Origin: CBDAUN01 sp965214615
Lineage (GTDB): Bacteria > Pseudomonadota > Gammaproteobacteria > Arenicellales > JAJDZL01
NCBI GenBank assembly: GCA_965214615.1
Contig: OZ243952.1
Location: 620,001-684,000, forward strand
DNA: 64,000 bases
Direction: 5' to 3'
Part shown: one piece after another, positions 7,517 through 16,502 of the stretch
Layout of the letters: each line of letters begins with the position of its first letter
Position numbering within the stretch: position 1 is the stretch's first letter
Notes under the pieces: generated by a model
Databases searched by the model: none
Seen by the model: the letters and a program-made list of their open reading frames with translations, nothing else
What the model was told of the DNA's origin: nothing
Program-made: the position numbers and the translations under genes

Positions 7517-8893
7517 TCAGTTCGTTTTCTTTGATTTGCGCACGCGATCAGCGCGGAACGTCCGTGCTTTCGCGCGCTCGACCGCCATATGCCCGTCCTC
7601 GACGGAATTCGACAGCGTCGAACCGGCTGCGACAATCGCGTCGCGGCCGATTTCAATCGGCGCCACCAGCGAGGAATTTGATCCCACAAAGGCGCGGTCG
7701 CCGATCACCGTCGGGTGCTTGCTTGAGCCGTCGTAGTTGCAGGTGACGACTCCTGCGCCAATATTGGCTTCGTCGCCGACTGTCGAGTCTCCGATATAGG
7801 CCAGATGATTTGCTTTAGACCCGCGCCCGATCCTGGATCGGTTCACTTCGACAAAATTTCCGATCTTGCTCCGCTTGCCGATGTGCGAACCGGGGCGTAC
7901 ACGTGCGAATGGCCCAACCACGGCTCCCGCGCCAATTTCGGCGCCATCTATGACGCAATTGGGTTCGATGCTCGCATTGCTGCGAATGACCGAATCGCGA
8001 ATGACGCAGTTCGACCCGATCCGGACGTTGTCGCCCAAAACGACTTCCCCCTCCAGCACAACATTGATGTCGATGAAGCAGTCCTTGCCTGCGACACAAC
8101 TGCCTCGCAGATCGAAGCGGCTCGGGTCGCAAAGGCTGACCCCGGCATCCATGAGTCGCATTGCGTTGTCTTGCTGAAATGTACGTTCAAGCGCGGCTTG
8201 ATCGGTTCTGCTGTTCACGCCCTGGGCTTCGATCCTGTCCATCGCTGCGCAGGTTTCAATCGTGACACCGTCGCTGAGCGCGATGCCAACGACATCGGTC
8301 AGATAGAATTCTTCCTGTTTGTTGCGATTGTCGATTTGAGGCAGCCATCTGGCCATTCGCGCAGCCGGCCCCGCAATCGGACCGATATTGGCTTCGCGGA
8401 TTTTCAGTTGTTCCTCGTTTGCGTCCTTGTGCTCGACAATTGCATTCACCCGTCCGCCGGCATCGCGAAGGATTCTGCCGAACCCTGAAGCATCCTGCAA
8501 TTGCGCAGTCAAAATCGCGAGCCCGCTGCGCTCGGCGGCTGCGATCAGGGCGGCGATCGTTTCGGGGCGGACGAACGGATTGTCACCGTAGAGCACAATC
8601 ACGATTGACCCGGGATCGAGGTGGGGCAGGGCCTGCAACGCCGCATGGGCAGTGCCCAGCGGCTGAGGCTGAATTACCCACCTGATGTCAGGTCCGCCTA
8701 TGCATTGGCGTAGCGCTTCAGCCGTGGAATCGGAATGGACAATGTGAATTCGTTCGATATCGGCACTTCGAATGCTGCGCACGAGATGCGCAATCATCGG
8801 TCGCCCGCCAATTTGCTGAAGCGACTTCGGCTTGTCGGAGCGCATTCGCACCCCCTTGCCGCCGGCCAGTACGATGGCTTCGGTACTAGGCAC
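7517..8893 (-). CDS. glmU: Bifunctional GlcNAc-1-P uridyltransferase/GlcN-1-P acetyltransferase
   Basis: Converts glucosamine-1-phosphate to UDP-GlcNAc in two steps. The 458-residue protein has an N-terminal nucleotidyltransferase domain with VLAGGKGVRMRSDKPKSLQQ, then YGDNP and VEHKDA. From about residue 255 it has a left-handed beta-helix made of hexapeptide repeats (for example IGSNCVIRDSVI, IGAGAVVGPFARVRPG), with the acetyltransferase sequence YIGDSTVGDEANIGAGVVTCNYDG. All core motifs are intact. It sits between atpC (69 bases upstream) and glmS, and supplies the second step of the same pathway. Confidence 0.97.
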   Translation of the reverse strand: MPSTEAIVLAGGKGVRMRSDKPKSLQQIGGRPMIAHLVRSIRSADIERIHIVHSDSTAEALRQCIGGPDIRWVIQPQPLGTAHAALQALPHLDPGSIVIVLYGDNPFVRPETIAALIAAAERSGLAILTAQLQDASGFGRILRDAGGRVNAIVEHKDANEEQLKIREANIGPIAGPAARMARWLPQIDNRNKQEEFYLTDVVGIALSDGVTIETCAAMDRIEAQGVNSRTDQAALERTFQQDNAMRLMDAGVSLCDPSRFDLRGSCVAGKDCFIDINVVLEGEVVLGDNVRIGSNCVIRDSVIRSNASIEPNCVIDGAEIGAGAVVGPFARVRPGSHIGKRSKIGNFVEVNRSRIGRGSKANHLAYIGDSTVGDEANIGAGVVTCNYDGSSKHPTVIGDRAFVGSNSSLVAPIEIGRDAIVAAGSTLSNSVEDGHMAVERAKARTFRADRVRKSKKTN

Positions 8894-8962
8894 TCAAACT
8901 CCTCCACAAAACGTCAACGGCGACCTCGACGGTCGACCGCAATGCAGCCTGCAGCCGCTACG

Positions 8963-9382
8963 CTAGCGGCGAGTGTCTCTAAGCTTGCGCACCGCACGCA
9001 ATTCAGCAGCTGCCTGTGCCAGTTCGGCCTTCGCCCGGGCGATATCCATTTCGGAGGTCTTTTCTTTCATGTCGCGCTCGGCCTGCTGCTGCGCCTCCAG
9101 TGCCTTGGCTTCGTCAAGGTCGGCGGCGCGAACCGCGGTGTCGGATAGGACGGTGACCTGATCGGGCTGTACTTCCAGAATGCCGCCAGAGACAAAAAAG
9201 AACTGCTCTTCGCCGCTTTCCTGCTGCACCCGAACCTCACCGGCCTTCAGCCGGGTCAGCAGCGGAGCATGGCGCGGCGCGATGCCGACATCGCCCATTT
9301 CCGCAGGTGCGAACACCATTGTTCCTTCACCGCTCCAGATCGACTCTTCGGCGCTGACGATTTCAACGTGTATGGTGCTCAT
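8963..9382 (-). CDS. atpC: F1 ATP synthase epsilon subunit
   Basis: Central-stalk subunit that couples and regulates F1. The 139 residues start MSTIHVEIVSAEESIWSGEG. A beta-sandwich domain carries GDVGIAPRHAPLLTRLKAGEVRV (the family GxxGILPGHAP region). The C-terminal pair of helices is rich in Ala, Glu and Arg (residues about 88-139), the regulatory hairpin. It follows atpD with a 13-base gap and precedes glmU. Confidence 0.96.
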   Translation of the reverse strand: MSTIHVEIVSAEESIWSGEGTMVFAPAEMGDVGIAPRHAPLLTRLKAGEVRVQQESGEEQFFFVSGGILEVQPDQVTVLSDTAVRAADLDEAKALEAQQQAERDMKEKTSEMDIARAKAELAQAAAELRAVRKLRDTRR

Positions 9383-9395
9383 CGCTTGCCAACTC

Positions 9396-10778
9396 CTAGG
9401 CGGCTTCCTTGCGGGCGGATTCTACGGCTTCCTCGATTGGACCCACCATGTAGAAAGCCTGCTCCGGAATGTCGTCGTATTCGCCGTTGACGATGCCCTG
9501 AAATCCTTTGATCGTGTCCGCAAGCGAAACATATTTTCCAGCGCTGCCGGTAAAGGTTTCGGCAACAAAGAAAGGCTGCGAGAGGAAGCGCTGAATCTTG
9601 CGTGCCCGCGACACGGTCAGCTTATCCTCTTCGGAAAGCTCGTCCATGCCTAGAATTGCAATGATGTCGCGCAATTCCTTGTAGCGCTGCAACGTTCCCT
9701 GCACGGCGCGGGCGGTATCGTAGTGCTCCTGTCCGACTACCAGCGGGTCCAGCTGGCGGCTGGTCGAATCCAGCGGGTCGACCGCAGGATAAATGCCAAG
9801 TTCGGCGATTTGCCGCGACAGCACCAATGTCGCATCAAGGTGCGCGAACGTGGTCGCCGGCGAGGGGTCGGTCAAGTCGTCCGCCGGTACATAGATCGCC
9901 TGAAACGACGTAATCGAACCGGTCCGCGTCGAGGTGATGCGTTCCTGCAGCACGCCCATCTCTGCCGCCAGAGTGGGCTGATAGCCGACCGCCGAAGGCA
10001 TCCGCCCGAGCAGAGCCGACACTTCGACGCCTGCGAGCGTGTAGCGATAGATGTTGTCGATAAACAGCAGAACGTCGCGCCCTTCGTCGCGGAAGAATTC
10101 CGAGATCGTCAATCCTGAAAGTGCAACCCGCAGGCGGTTGCCAGGAGGCTCGTTCATCTGGCCGTAGACTAGGGCCACCTTGTTGAGTACGTCCGCCTCT
10201 CTCATTTCGTGATAGAAGTCGTTGCCTTCGCGTGTGCGTTCTCCGACGCCCGCAAATACCGAATATCCGGCGTGCTCGTGTGCAATGTTCCGAATCAGCT
10301 CCATCAGCGTGACCGTCTTGCCGACGCCGGCTCCGCCGAACAGTCCGATCTTTCCGCCTTTGGCGATCGGCATGATCAGGTCGATAACCTTGATTCCGGT
10401 TTCAAGAATTTCCACTGCGCTTGCCTGATCCGTGAAGCCGGGCGCCTTGCGGTGAATCGGCCAGCGATGCTCGGATTCGACCGGACCTTTTTCGTCTACC
10501 GGCTCGCCGAGCACGTTCATGATTCGTCCAAGGGTCGGTTCGCCCACAGGAACCGTAATCGGCTCTCCCGTGTTGGTTACCTCGAGTCCGCGCTGCAATC
10601 CGTCACTGGAGCCCATCGCGATGGTGCGCACGACGCCGTCGCCCATCTGCTGCTGAACTTCAAGCACCAGTCCGGTGCTGTCCACGACCAGCGCGTCGTA
10701 AACTTTCGGCACTTCGGCGCGCGGATATTCCACATCCACGACAGCTCCAATGATTTCCACGATTTTGCCTTGTGTCAT
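9396..10778 (-). CDS. atpD: F1 ATP synthase beta subunit
   Basis: Catalytic subunit. The 460 residues contain the Walker A loop GLFGGAGVGKTVTLMELIRN, the catalytic glutamate in GVGERTREGNDFYHEM, Walker B in DVLLFIDNIYRYT, and the DELSEED loop (MDELSEEDKL) that transmits torque. Compared with the usual LLFIDNIFRFT, two Phe are Tyr (IYRYT). The length is typical. It lies in the standard atp order between atpG and atpC. Confidence 0.98.
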   Translation of the reverse strand: MTQGKIVEIIGAVVDVEYPRAEVPKVYDALVVDSTGLVLEVQQQMGDGVVRTIAMGSSDGLQRGLEVTNTGEPITVPVGEPTLGRIMNVLGEPVDEKGPVESEHRWPIHRKAPGFTDQASAVEILETGIKVIDLIMPIAKGGKIGLFGGAGVGKTVTLMELIRNIAHEHAGYSVFAGVGERTREGNDFYHEMREADVLNKVALVYGQMNEPPGNRLRVALSGLTISEFFRDEGRDVLLFIDNIYRYTLAGVEVSALLGRMPSAVGYQPTLAAEMGVLQERITSTRTGSITSFQAIYVPADDLTDPSPATTFAHLDATLVLSRQIAELGIYPAVDPLDSTSRQLDPLVVGQEHYDTARAVQGTLQRYKELRDIIAILGMDELSEEDKLTVSRARKIQRFLSQPFFVAETFTGSAGKYVSLADTIKGFQGIVNGEYDDIPEQAFYMVGPIEEAVESARKEAA

Positions 10779-10845
10779 GACTGCCTCTTGTTGAGTTTGA
10801 TCATCCTATTGTGTTTCAAATTAATCTGTTCGTCCGATGTACGGC

Positions 10846-11709
10846 CTAGACTGCTGCCGCGCCGCCGACAATTTCGGATATTTCCTGGGTAATCGCCGCT
10901 TGACGCGCCTTGTTGTAGATCAGCTTCAGTTCGTCGATCAGGTTGCCCGCGTTGTCCGAAGCGGCCTTCATTGCCACCATTCGCGCCGATTGCTCGCAGG
11001 CGATGTTTTCCACCACGCTGCGGTAGACCAGAGATTCCACGTAGCGGGTCATCAGCGTGTCGATCACCTCCTTGGATTCCGGCTCGTACAGATAATCCCA
11101 GTGATGCGCGAGATGCTCCTTGGGCTCCGGCGCATGGATCGGCAGCAGCTGCTCGATTGTCGGTGCCTGCGTCATCGTGTTGACAAAGCGGTTGCTCGCG
11201 ATGTAGAGCCGGTCGATTCTTTCTTCCCGGTAGGCATCAAGCATGACGCCGATCGCTCCGATCAGTTCGGCGAGCTGCGGCGCATCGCCCAGATGCGTCG
11301 CCTGACTTAGCACGTCGCCTCCGAGCCTTCGGAAAAATCCGGCGCCTTTGACGCCAATTATGCCGAATTGCACAGGAATGTCCTGCTCGCTCCACTGCGA
11401 CAGGGACTCGAGCGCAGAGCGGAACAGATTGATGTTCAAGCCGCCGCAAAGACCTCTGTCCGAACTGATGACGATGTATCCGACTGCCTTGATGTCGCGT
11501 TCTACGGTGTAGGGGTGCTTGTATTCAAGGTGCGCATGCGCGACATGCTCCATCACGGTGCGGATGGTATCGGCATATGGCCGCGCGGCATTCATGCGGT
11601 CCTGAGCGCGGCGCATCTTGCTCGCGGCAACCATTTCCATCGCCGAAGTAATCTTCTGCGTGTTCTGAATGCTTCGGATCTTTGTTCGGATTTCTTTCGT
11701 TCCAGACAT
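10846..11709 (-). CDS. atpG: F1 ATP synthase gamma subunit
   Basis: Rotor shaft of F1. The 287 residues begin MSGTKEIRTKIRSIQNTQKI, the conserved N-terminal helix with ITSAMEMVAASKMRRAQ. The C-terminal helix contains ARMVAMKAASDNAGNLIDEL...YNKARQAAITQEISEIVGGAAA. Those two coiled-coil ends define the family. It starts 50 bases after atpA and precedes atpD. Confidence 0.97.
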   Translation of the reverse strand: MSGTKEIRTKIRSIQNTQKITSAMEMVAASKMRRAQDRMNAARPYADTIRTVMEHVAHAHLEYKHPYTVERDIKAVGYIVISSDRGLCGGLNINLFRSALESLSQWSEQDIPVQFGIIGVKGAGFFRRLGGDVLSQATHLGDAPQLAELIGAIGVMLDAYREERIDRLYIASNRFVNTMTQAPTIEQLLPIHAPEPKEHLAHHWDYLYEPESKEVIDTLMTRYVESLVYRSVVENIACEQSARMVAMKAASDNAGNLIDELKLIYNKARQAAITQEISEIVGGAAAV

Positions 11710-11759
11710 CGAATCAGTACCAGGTTGTCAACGTGCCGCCAGAATCAGGTCTTCGCCGG

Positions 11760-13307
11760 TCAATAGGCCCCGTTCTGGACAAAGTCGTCCATCGCAGCCT
11801 TGAACTTTTCAGCCGTACCGTCATCGAACACCGGATTGGCGTTCACTTCGTCGATCAGTTCCGCATAATTCGAGCGCATGTAATCCTGCAGCGCATTTTC
11901 GAACCCCACCACCTTGCCGACCTCGACCGAGTCGAGATAGCCTTCGTTGGCGGCATACAGTGCAAACGCCATTTCGCAGACTGAAAGTGGCGAATACTGC
12001 GGCTGCTTCATAACTTCAGTAACCCGCTGACCGCGTTCGAGTTGCTTGCGCGTGGTTTCGTCCAAATCGGATGCGAATTGCGAAAACGCAGCCAGTTCGC
12101 GATACTGCGCCAAGGCGAGACGGATGCCGCCTCCGAGCTTCTTGATGATCGGAGTCTGGGCGGCGCCGCCGACGCGCGATACCGATAGCCCGGCATTGAT
12201 TGCGGGCCGAATATTGGCGTTGAACAAATCGCTTTCCAGATAGATCTGCCCGTCCGTGATCGAGATCACGTTGGTCGGAACGAATGCGGATACGTCGCCT
12301 GCCTGGGTTTCGATAATCGGCAGAGCGGTCAGCGAGCCGGTCTTGCCCTTGACCTTGCCTTCGGTGATCGACTCGACGTAGTCGGCATTGATCCGCGCTG
12401 CGCGCTCGAGCAGTCGCGAGTGCAGATAGAATACGTCGCCCGGATAGGCTTCGCGCCCCGGCGGTCGCCGCAGCAGCAGCGAAACCTGCCGATACGCCCA
12501 GGCCTGCTTCGTCAAGTCATCGTAGATGACCAGCGCATCCTGTCCGGTATCGCGGAAGTACTCGCCCATGGTGCATCCCGAATACGGGGCGATATACTGC
12601 ATCGCCGCGCTTTCCGCGGCCGAGGCGGACACCACGATCGTGTGGTCCATTGCGCCATGCTCTTCAAGCTTGCGCACGACGTTTGCAATGCTCGAGAACT
12701 TTTGTCCTACGGCAACGTAGATGCACTTGATGCCGGTGTCCTTTTGATTGATGATGGTGTCGATGGCTACGGCTGTCTTGCCGGTCTGGCGGTCGCCGAT
12801 GATCAGTTCGCGCTGGCCGCGGCCGACTGGCACCATCGAGTCGATCGACTTCAGCCCGGTCTGCACCGGCTGCGAAACCGACTGGCGCGCGATGACGCCG
12901 GGCGCGACCTTTTCAATCGGCTCGGTGCCGGCTGCCTCGATCGGCCCCTTGCCGTCAATCGGCTGCCCGAGGGCGTCGACCACCCGCCCGAGCAGACCTT
13001 CGCCGACCGGGACTTCGAGAATTCGGCCGGTGCATCGCACCGTATCGCCTTCGGTGATATGCTCGTAGTCGCCGAGGATCACCGCGCCGACCGAGTCACG
13101 TTCAAGGTTGAGTGCCAGTCCGTAGGTGTCTCCCGGAAACTCCAGCATTTCGCCTTGCAGCGCGTCTGCGAGACCGTGAATGCGGACAATTCCGTCGGTC
13201 AGCAGTACTACGGTTCCTTCGCTGCGCGCCTGCGCCGAAGCGTCGAAATCGGCGATCCTCGCTTTGATCAGTTCACTAATTTCAGACGGGTTCAGTTGCA
13301 TTGCCAT
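11760..13307 (-). CDS. atpA: F1 ATP synthase alpha subunit
   Basis: Non-catalytic nucleotide-binding subunit of F1. The 515 residues start MAMQLNPSEISELIKARIAD and contain the P-loop in RELIIGDRQTGKTAVAIDTI, the ALVIYDDLTKQAWAYRQVSL block, and the arginine-finger region SVSRVGGAAQT. The length matches E. coli AtpA (513). An alternative start two codons downstream is not favoured. Genes atpH upstream and atpG downstream are in standard order. Confidence 0.98.
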   Translation of the reverse strand: MAMQLNPSEISELIKARIADFDASAQARSEGTVVLLTDGIVRIHGLADALQGEMLEFPGDTYGLALNLERDSVGAVILGDYEHITEGDTVRCTGRILEVPVGEGLLGRVVDALGQPIDGKGPIEAAGTEPIEKVAPGVIARQSVSQPVQTGLKSIDSMVPVGRGQRELIIGDRQTGKTAVAIDTIINQKDTGIKCIYVAVGQKFSSIANVVRKLEEHGAMDHTIVVSASAAESAAMQYIAPYSGCTMGEYFRDTGQDALVIYDDLTKQAWAYRQVSLLLRRPPGREAYPGDVFYLHSRLLERAARINADYVESITEGKVKGKTGSLTALPIIETQAGDVSAFVPTNVISITDGQIYLESDLFNANIRPAINAGLSVSRVGGAAQTPIIKKLGGGIRLALAQYRELAAFSQFASDLDETTRKQLERGQRVTEVMKQPQYSPLSVCEMAFALYAANEGYLDSVEVGKVVGFENALQDYMRSNYAELIDEVNANPVFDDGTAEKFKAAMDDFVQNGAY

Positions 13308-13371
13308 TTCAGATATCCCTCAAATTTCAGTGATGGCACTTATCCAGATGTGTGAATTCCTGCACATTCGC

Positions 13372-13908
13372 TCACACGCCGAGTGCGCTGGCGAGCTTGT
13401 TGATCCGGGCACGCACCGAGCCGTCTATGACCCAGTCGCCGGCCTTGACAATGACTCCGCCGATTAATTCCTCGTTCACGCTGCAGTGCAGCCGGATTTT
13501 ACGTCCCAGCCGGCTTTCCAGCGCTTCGGTGACAATCCTCTCATGGTCGTCGCTCATCGGCCAGGCCGACTCGAGCTGTGCTTCGATAATGCCTTCGGCT
13601 TGCGCCCGTAGCGTCTCGTACTGGGCGGCGACCGTCGGCGCAGCCGACAGCCGCCGGTAGTGCGTAAGAATGCGCACCAGATTGCGCGCCTGCTCGTCAA
13701 GGGCGTCGCCGCCGATGTCGAGCACCAGTTCAAGCGTCACGTCCCGCGCGATTCGCGGATCGCCGATGACGGCGCTCACCTGCCTGTCGCTGACAATGTC
13801 GCTGACAAGCGCCAGAGTCTGCGACCAGGATTCCAGATTCCCGGACTCTTGCGCCAGATCAAAGACCGCCTGCGCATAGGGCCGGGCGATGTTGGAAAGC
13901 TGAGCCAT
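13372..13908 (-). CDS. atpH: F1 ATP synthase delta subunit
   Basis: Peripheral-stalk subunit linking F1 to the b subunits. The 178 residues start MAQLSNIARPYAQAVFDLAQ, the standard N-terminal helix of the delta/OSCP family. The protein ends with the conserved pattern ELIGGVIVKAGDWVIDGSVR. It lies 14 bases after atpF. Confidence 0.96.
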   Translation of the reverse strand: MAQLSNIARPYAQAVFDLAQESGNLESWSQTLALVSDIVSDRQVSAVIGDPRIARDVTLELVLDIGGDALDEQARNLVRILTHYRRLSAAPTVAAQYETLRAQAEGIIEAQLESAWPMSDDHERIVTEALESRLGRKIRLHCSVNEELIGGVIVKAGDWVIDGSVRARINKLASALGV

Positions 13909-13922
13909 GATGCGCGGACGCT

Positions 13923-14399
13923 TCAGGTTCTAAGGTTGTCCGCAAGGTCGGCGAGCATTTGCTCGTGGCTGCCTGCGTCGATTTCCTTGGCCAGAATCTG
14001 GCGTGCGCCGGCGACCGCAAGTTCGGCGACCTGAGTGCGCAACTCCTCTCTGGCCCGGTTGGATTCCATTTCAATCTCGCCGCGCGCAGCAACCAGGATC
14101 CGCTCGCCTTCGGCCCGCGCATCCTCTTTCGCCTCGTTGACGACTTCGGTGCCGCGCTTTTCCGCACGGGCGATAATCTCCTGCGCCTGCGCCTTGGCCT
14201 GATCGACAATGCGCTGAGCGTCCTGCCCGCTTTGCTCGCGCTCGCGCTGGCCTTCCTCGGCAGCCGCGAGTCCGTCCGCAATGGTCTTGCGCCGTCCTTC
14301 CAGGGCCGTCATGATCGGCGGCCAGATAAACTTCATGCAGAACCAGACGAAAATCACGAACGTGATCGTCTGACCCAGCAGCGTCAAATTAATATTCAT
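13923..14399 (-). CDS. atpF: Fo ATP synthase subunit b
   Basis: Peripheral stalk of Fo. The 158 residues begin MNINLTLLGQTITFVIFVWF, one membrane helix at residues about 5-27 with the family motif FxWFCMKFIWPP. A long charged helix with heptad spacing follows (residues 30-158) and forms the b-b coiled coil. The size is close to E. coli AtpF (156). A single b gene is present, with no b' gene, as in Gammaproteobacteria rather than Alphaproteobacteria. Confidence 0.96.
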   Translation of the reverse strand: MNINLTLLGQTITFVIFVWFCMKFIWPPIMTALEGRRKTIADGLAAAEEGQREREQSGQDAQRIVDQAKAQAQEIIARAEKRGTEVVNEAKEDARAEGERILVAARGEIEMESNRAREELRTQVAELAVAGARQILAKEIDAGSHEQMLADLADNLRT

Positions 14400-14456
14400 G
14401 ACATTGCCCTTTGCCGATGAATAATGTTCCTACCGCGATACGCGACGCTAAAAGCG

Positions 14457-14687
14457 TCACGCCACGGCGAACAGGATGTAGAACGCGATACCGACACCGA
14501 TCATGGGCACGGCGTCTACCAGTCCCATCATGATGAAAAACTGAACCCTCAGCATCGGCAGTAATTCGGGCTGGCGGGCAATTCCTTCAATGAATCGTGC
14601 GGCCAGAATTCCGATGCCTACCGCGGCTCCAACTGCGCCCATGCCGAGCAGTACGGCGCCGGCGATAAAGTACAACGCTGCTTCCAT
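14457..14687 (-). CDS. atpE: Fo ATP synthase subunit c (proteolipid ring)
   Basis: Forms the rotor ring. The 76 residues form two membrane helices. Helix 1 has the glycine-rich AVLLGMGAVGAAVGIGILAA. The polar loop has ARQPEL. Helix 2 carries the ion-binding carboxylate as Asp within MGLVDAVPMIGVG, the same residue type as E. coli Asp61. The Glu and Ser/Thr ligands of sodium-type rings are not present, so a proton-driven enzyme is predicted. Confidence 0.97.
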   Translation of the reverse strand: MEAALYFIAGAVLLGMGAVGAAVGIGILAARFIEGIARQPELLPMLRVQFFIMMGLVDAVPMIGVGIAFYILFAVA

Positions 14688-14734
14688 AGTGTTATCTCCG
14701 AGAAAAAAGCAAACCCTTGCGAATTATCAAAAAA

Positions 14735-15574
14735 TCAGTGCTTGTGATGCGCCATGTCAAGGTAGACGATTGTCAGCACCATGAATATGAACGCTTGCAG
14801 CAAGACAATAAGTATATGAAACACCGCCCACGCCCATTGCAGAACGCCGCCGGCTATGGCGAGCGTAAAGCTTGTGCTGAACAGCAGTGCGATTAGAATG
14901 AAGATCATTTCTCCGGCGTACAGATTGCCGAAAAGCCGAAGTGCATGCGAAAGCGGCTTCGCAAGCAGGCTGATCCCTTCCAGAAAAAAATTGACAGGAA
15001 TCATCCATTTGCCGAAAGGCTGCAGTGTCAGTTCGCCGACGAATCCGCCGATCCCCTTGACCTTGATGCTGTAGTAGATCATCAGCACGAACACCGACAG
15101 CGCCAGCGAAAACGTGATGTTCGGGTCGGTGGTCGGAACGACTTTCATGTATTCGATTCCGAGCAGCTTGGCCGCTTCGGGAATCCAGTCGACCGGGACA
15201 AGATCCATCAGATTCATCAGCAGCACCCAGACAAACAGTGTCAGGGCGAGCGGCGCAATCAGATCGTTCTTGCCGGAAAAAGATCCGCGTACATTGTCCT
15301 CGATGAAGTCGACAATCCATTCGATGAAATTCTGCAGGCCGCCAGGCACGCCGGCGGTCATGCGCACAGCGACACCGCGAAAGACCGCGAGGAACAGTGC
15401 GCCGAGAAAAATGGACCAGAACATGCTGTCAAGATGAATCGCCCAGAACCCCATCTCGCTGGCCTCGGCGGCACTATGGGCAATCGACCAGCCGTTTTCC
15501 GGATGATTGCCGAATGTCAGGTTCTGCAGATGGTGCTTGATGTAGCCGGAAGATGTCAGCGTGCCGGATGCCAT
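14735..15574 (-). CDS. atpB: Fo ATP synthase subunit a
   Basis: Proton channel of Fo. The 279 residues include about six hydrophobic helices, with the essential arginine in SHALRLFGNLYAGEMIFI (E. coli Arg210 context) and the VPVDWIPEAAK region. The N-terminus MASGTLTSSGYIKHHLQNLT matches the gammaproteobacterial form, and the HHLQNL pattern is diagnostic. It stands 44 bases after atpI and 47 before atpE. Confidence 0.97.
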   Translation of the reverse strand: MASGTLTSSGYIKHHLQNLTFGNHPENGWSIAHSAAEASEMGFWAIHLDSMFWSIFLGALFLAVFRGVAVRMTAGVPGGLQNFIEWIVDFIEDNVRGSFSGKNDLIAPLALTLFVWVLLMNLMDLVPVDWIPEAAKLLGIEYMKVVPTTDPNITFSLALSVFVLMIYYSIKVKGIGGFVGELTLQPFGKWMIPVNFFLEGISLLAKPLSHALRLFGNLYAGEMIFILIALLFSTSFTLAIAGGVLQWAWAVFHILIVLLQAFIFMVLTIVYLDMAHHKH

Positions 15575-15618
15575 GATTCAAATCGATGTGAGACTGATGG
15601 GATGGATCTGAATGTAAT

Positions 15619-15999
15619 TTATGCGTTGAGCCGCAGGCCGGCTTCAATCCAGCCGGCAAACAGGGCGACGACGAATACTGTAAACATTGCAAACGGATTA
15701 ATCTGCGGCACAAGCCAGAAGATGGCTGCAAAAATGGCCCCGGTCAATACGAATTTTGCAAACTCGGCCCGAATCATCAAGCCGAATGTGCGCATTCCCG
15801 ATGCTGTTGCGCCTCTTCCCGAGCCAAATACGCGCCAGACCGCGTAGGCGCTTGGCGCGATGCACGCCACTCCTCCCAAAAACGCGGAATACGCCGCATT
15901 TGCGTCGAACAGCACGGCAAACAATGCGGTGCCGATCACGGCAACGATCGCCTGAGTGGCAGGTATCCGGTTCGCTCCCTTTGGCAACGAACTCCTCAT
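15619..15999 (-). CDS. atpI: ATP synthase subunit I
   Basis: Small membrane protein that helps assemble the c ring and import Mg. The 126 residues contain four hydrophobic helices, including TQAIVAVIGTALFAVLFDAN and AFLGGVACIAPSAYAVWRVF, the AtpI/gamma-type arrangement. The reading frame remains open far upstream to 16617, but that part has no family similarity. The ATG at 15999 gives the normal length. No strong ribosome site is visible. It is the first gene of the atp operon. Confidence 0.85.
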   Translation of the reverse strand: MRSSLPKGANRIPATQAIVAVIGTALFAVLFDANAAYSAFLGGVACIAPSAYAVWRVFGSGRGATASGMRTFGLMIRAEFAKFVLTGAIFAAIFWLVPQINPFAMFTVFVVALFAGWIEAGLRLNA

Positions 16000-16502
16000 A
16001 CTCGCACACCGGGCGCCGCGCGTCAACTCGAACATAGTGGCAATTGCCGGAATGTATCGGGAGAAATTAAATAAATCAAATAGCTGTATGCTGAACTCAA
16101 ACAAATGCCGGCTCATTCGACCGGCAATTTCAACCAATTCGTTCAGCGCATGTAATAATACAAAACTTTTTGCACCGCGGTATGAAATTTTATTTCGTCC
16201 CTGCTTTCGGCCGAAAGCCCGGCAAGACCTTGAGCGCGCATCCGCAACGGGCCGAATCGCCTGATGCTTGCGCGCTTGCGCCGGTGCCCTGCTGTGGCAC
16301 TCATCCGCCATTCGCCTGTACAATTGTCGGGCAATGAGAAACAGCCGCCGGCTGCCGGATGCAGCGCGTGCCCGATGGCGCCCGGTGCGCCTTGGGCGGG
16401 AATGGCTGTTGCCGGTTCGCCGGCGCAGTGCAAATTGCAAATCGTCAGACCGGGAGTTGTTCAATTCATCACCATCGAACCAAGCGCATGCCAGGTGGCC
16501 CC
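16000..16502. other. Divergent control region between the atp operon and tup genes
   Basis: No gene could be supported despite a long open minus-strand frame. The stretch 16040-16190 is AT-rich and is the likely site of the atp operon promoter. I could not place hexamers with confidence. No molybdenum/tungsten-cofactor riboswitch fold was recognised before tupA. Confidence 0.35.
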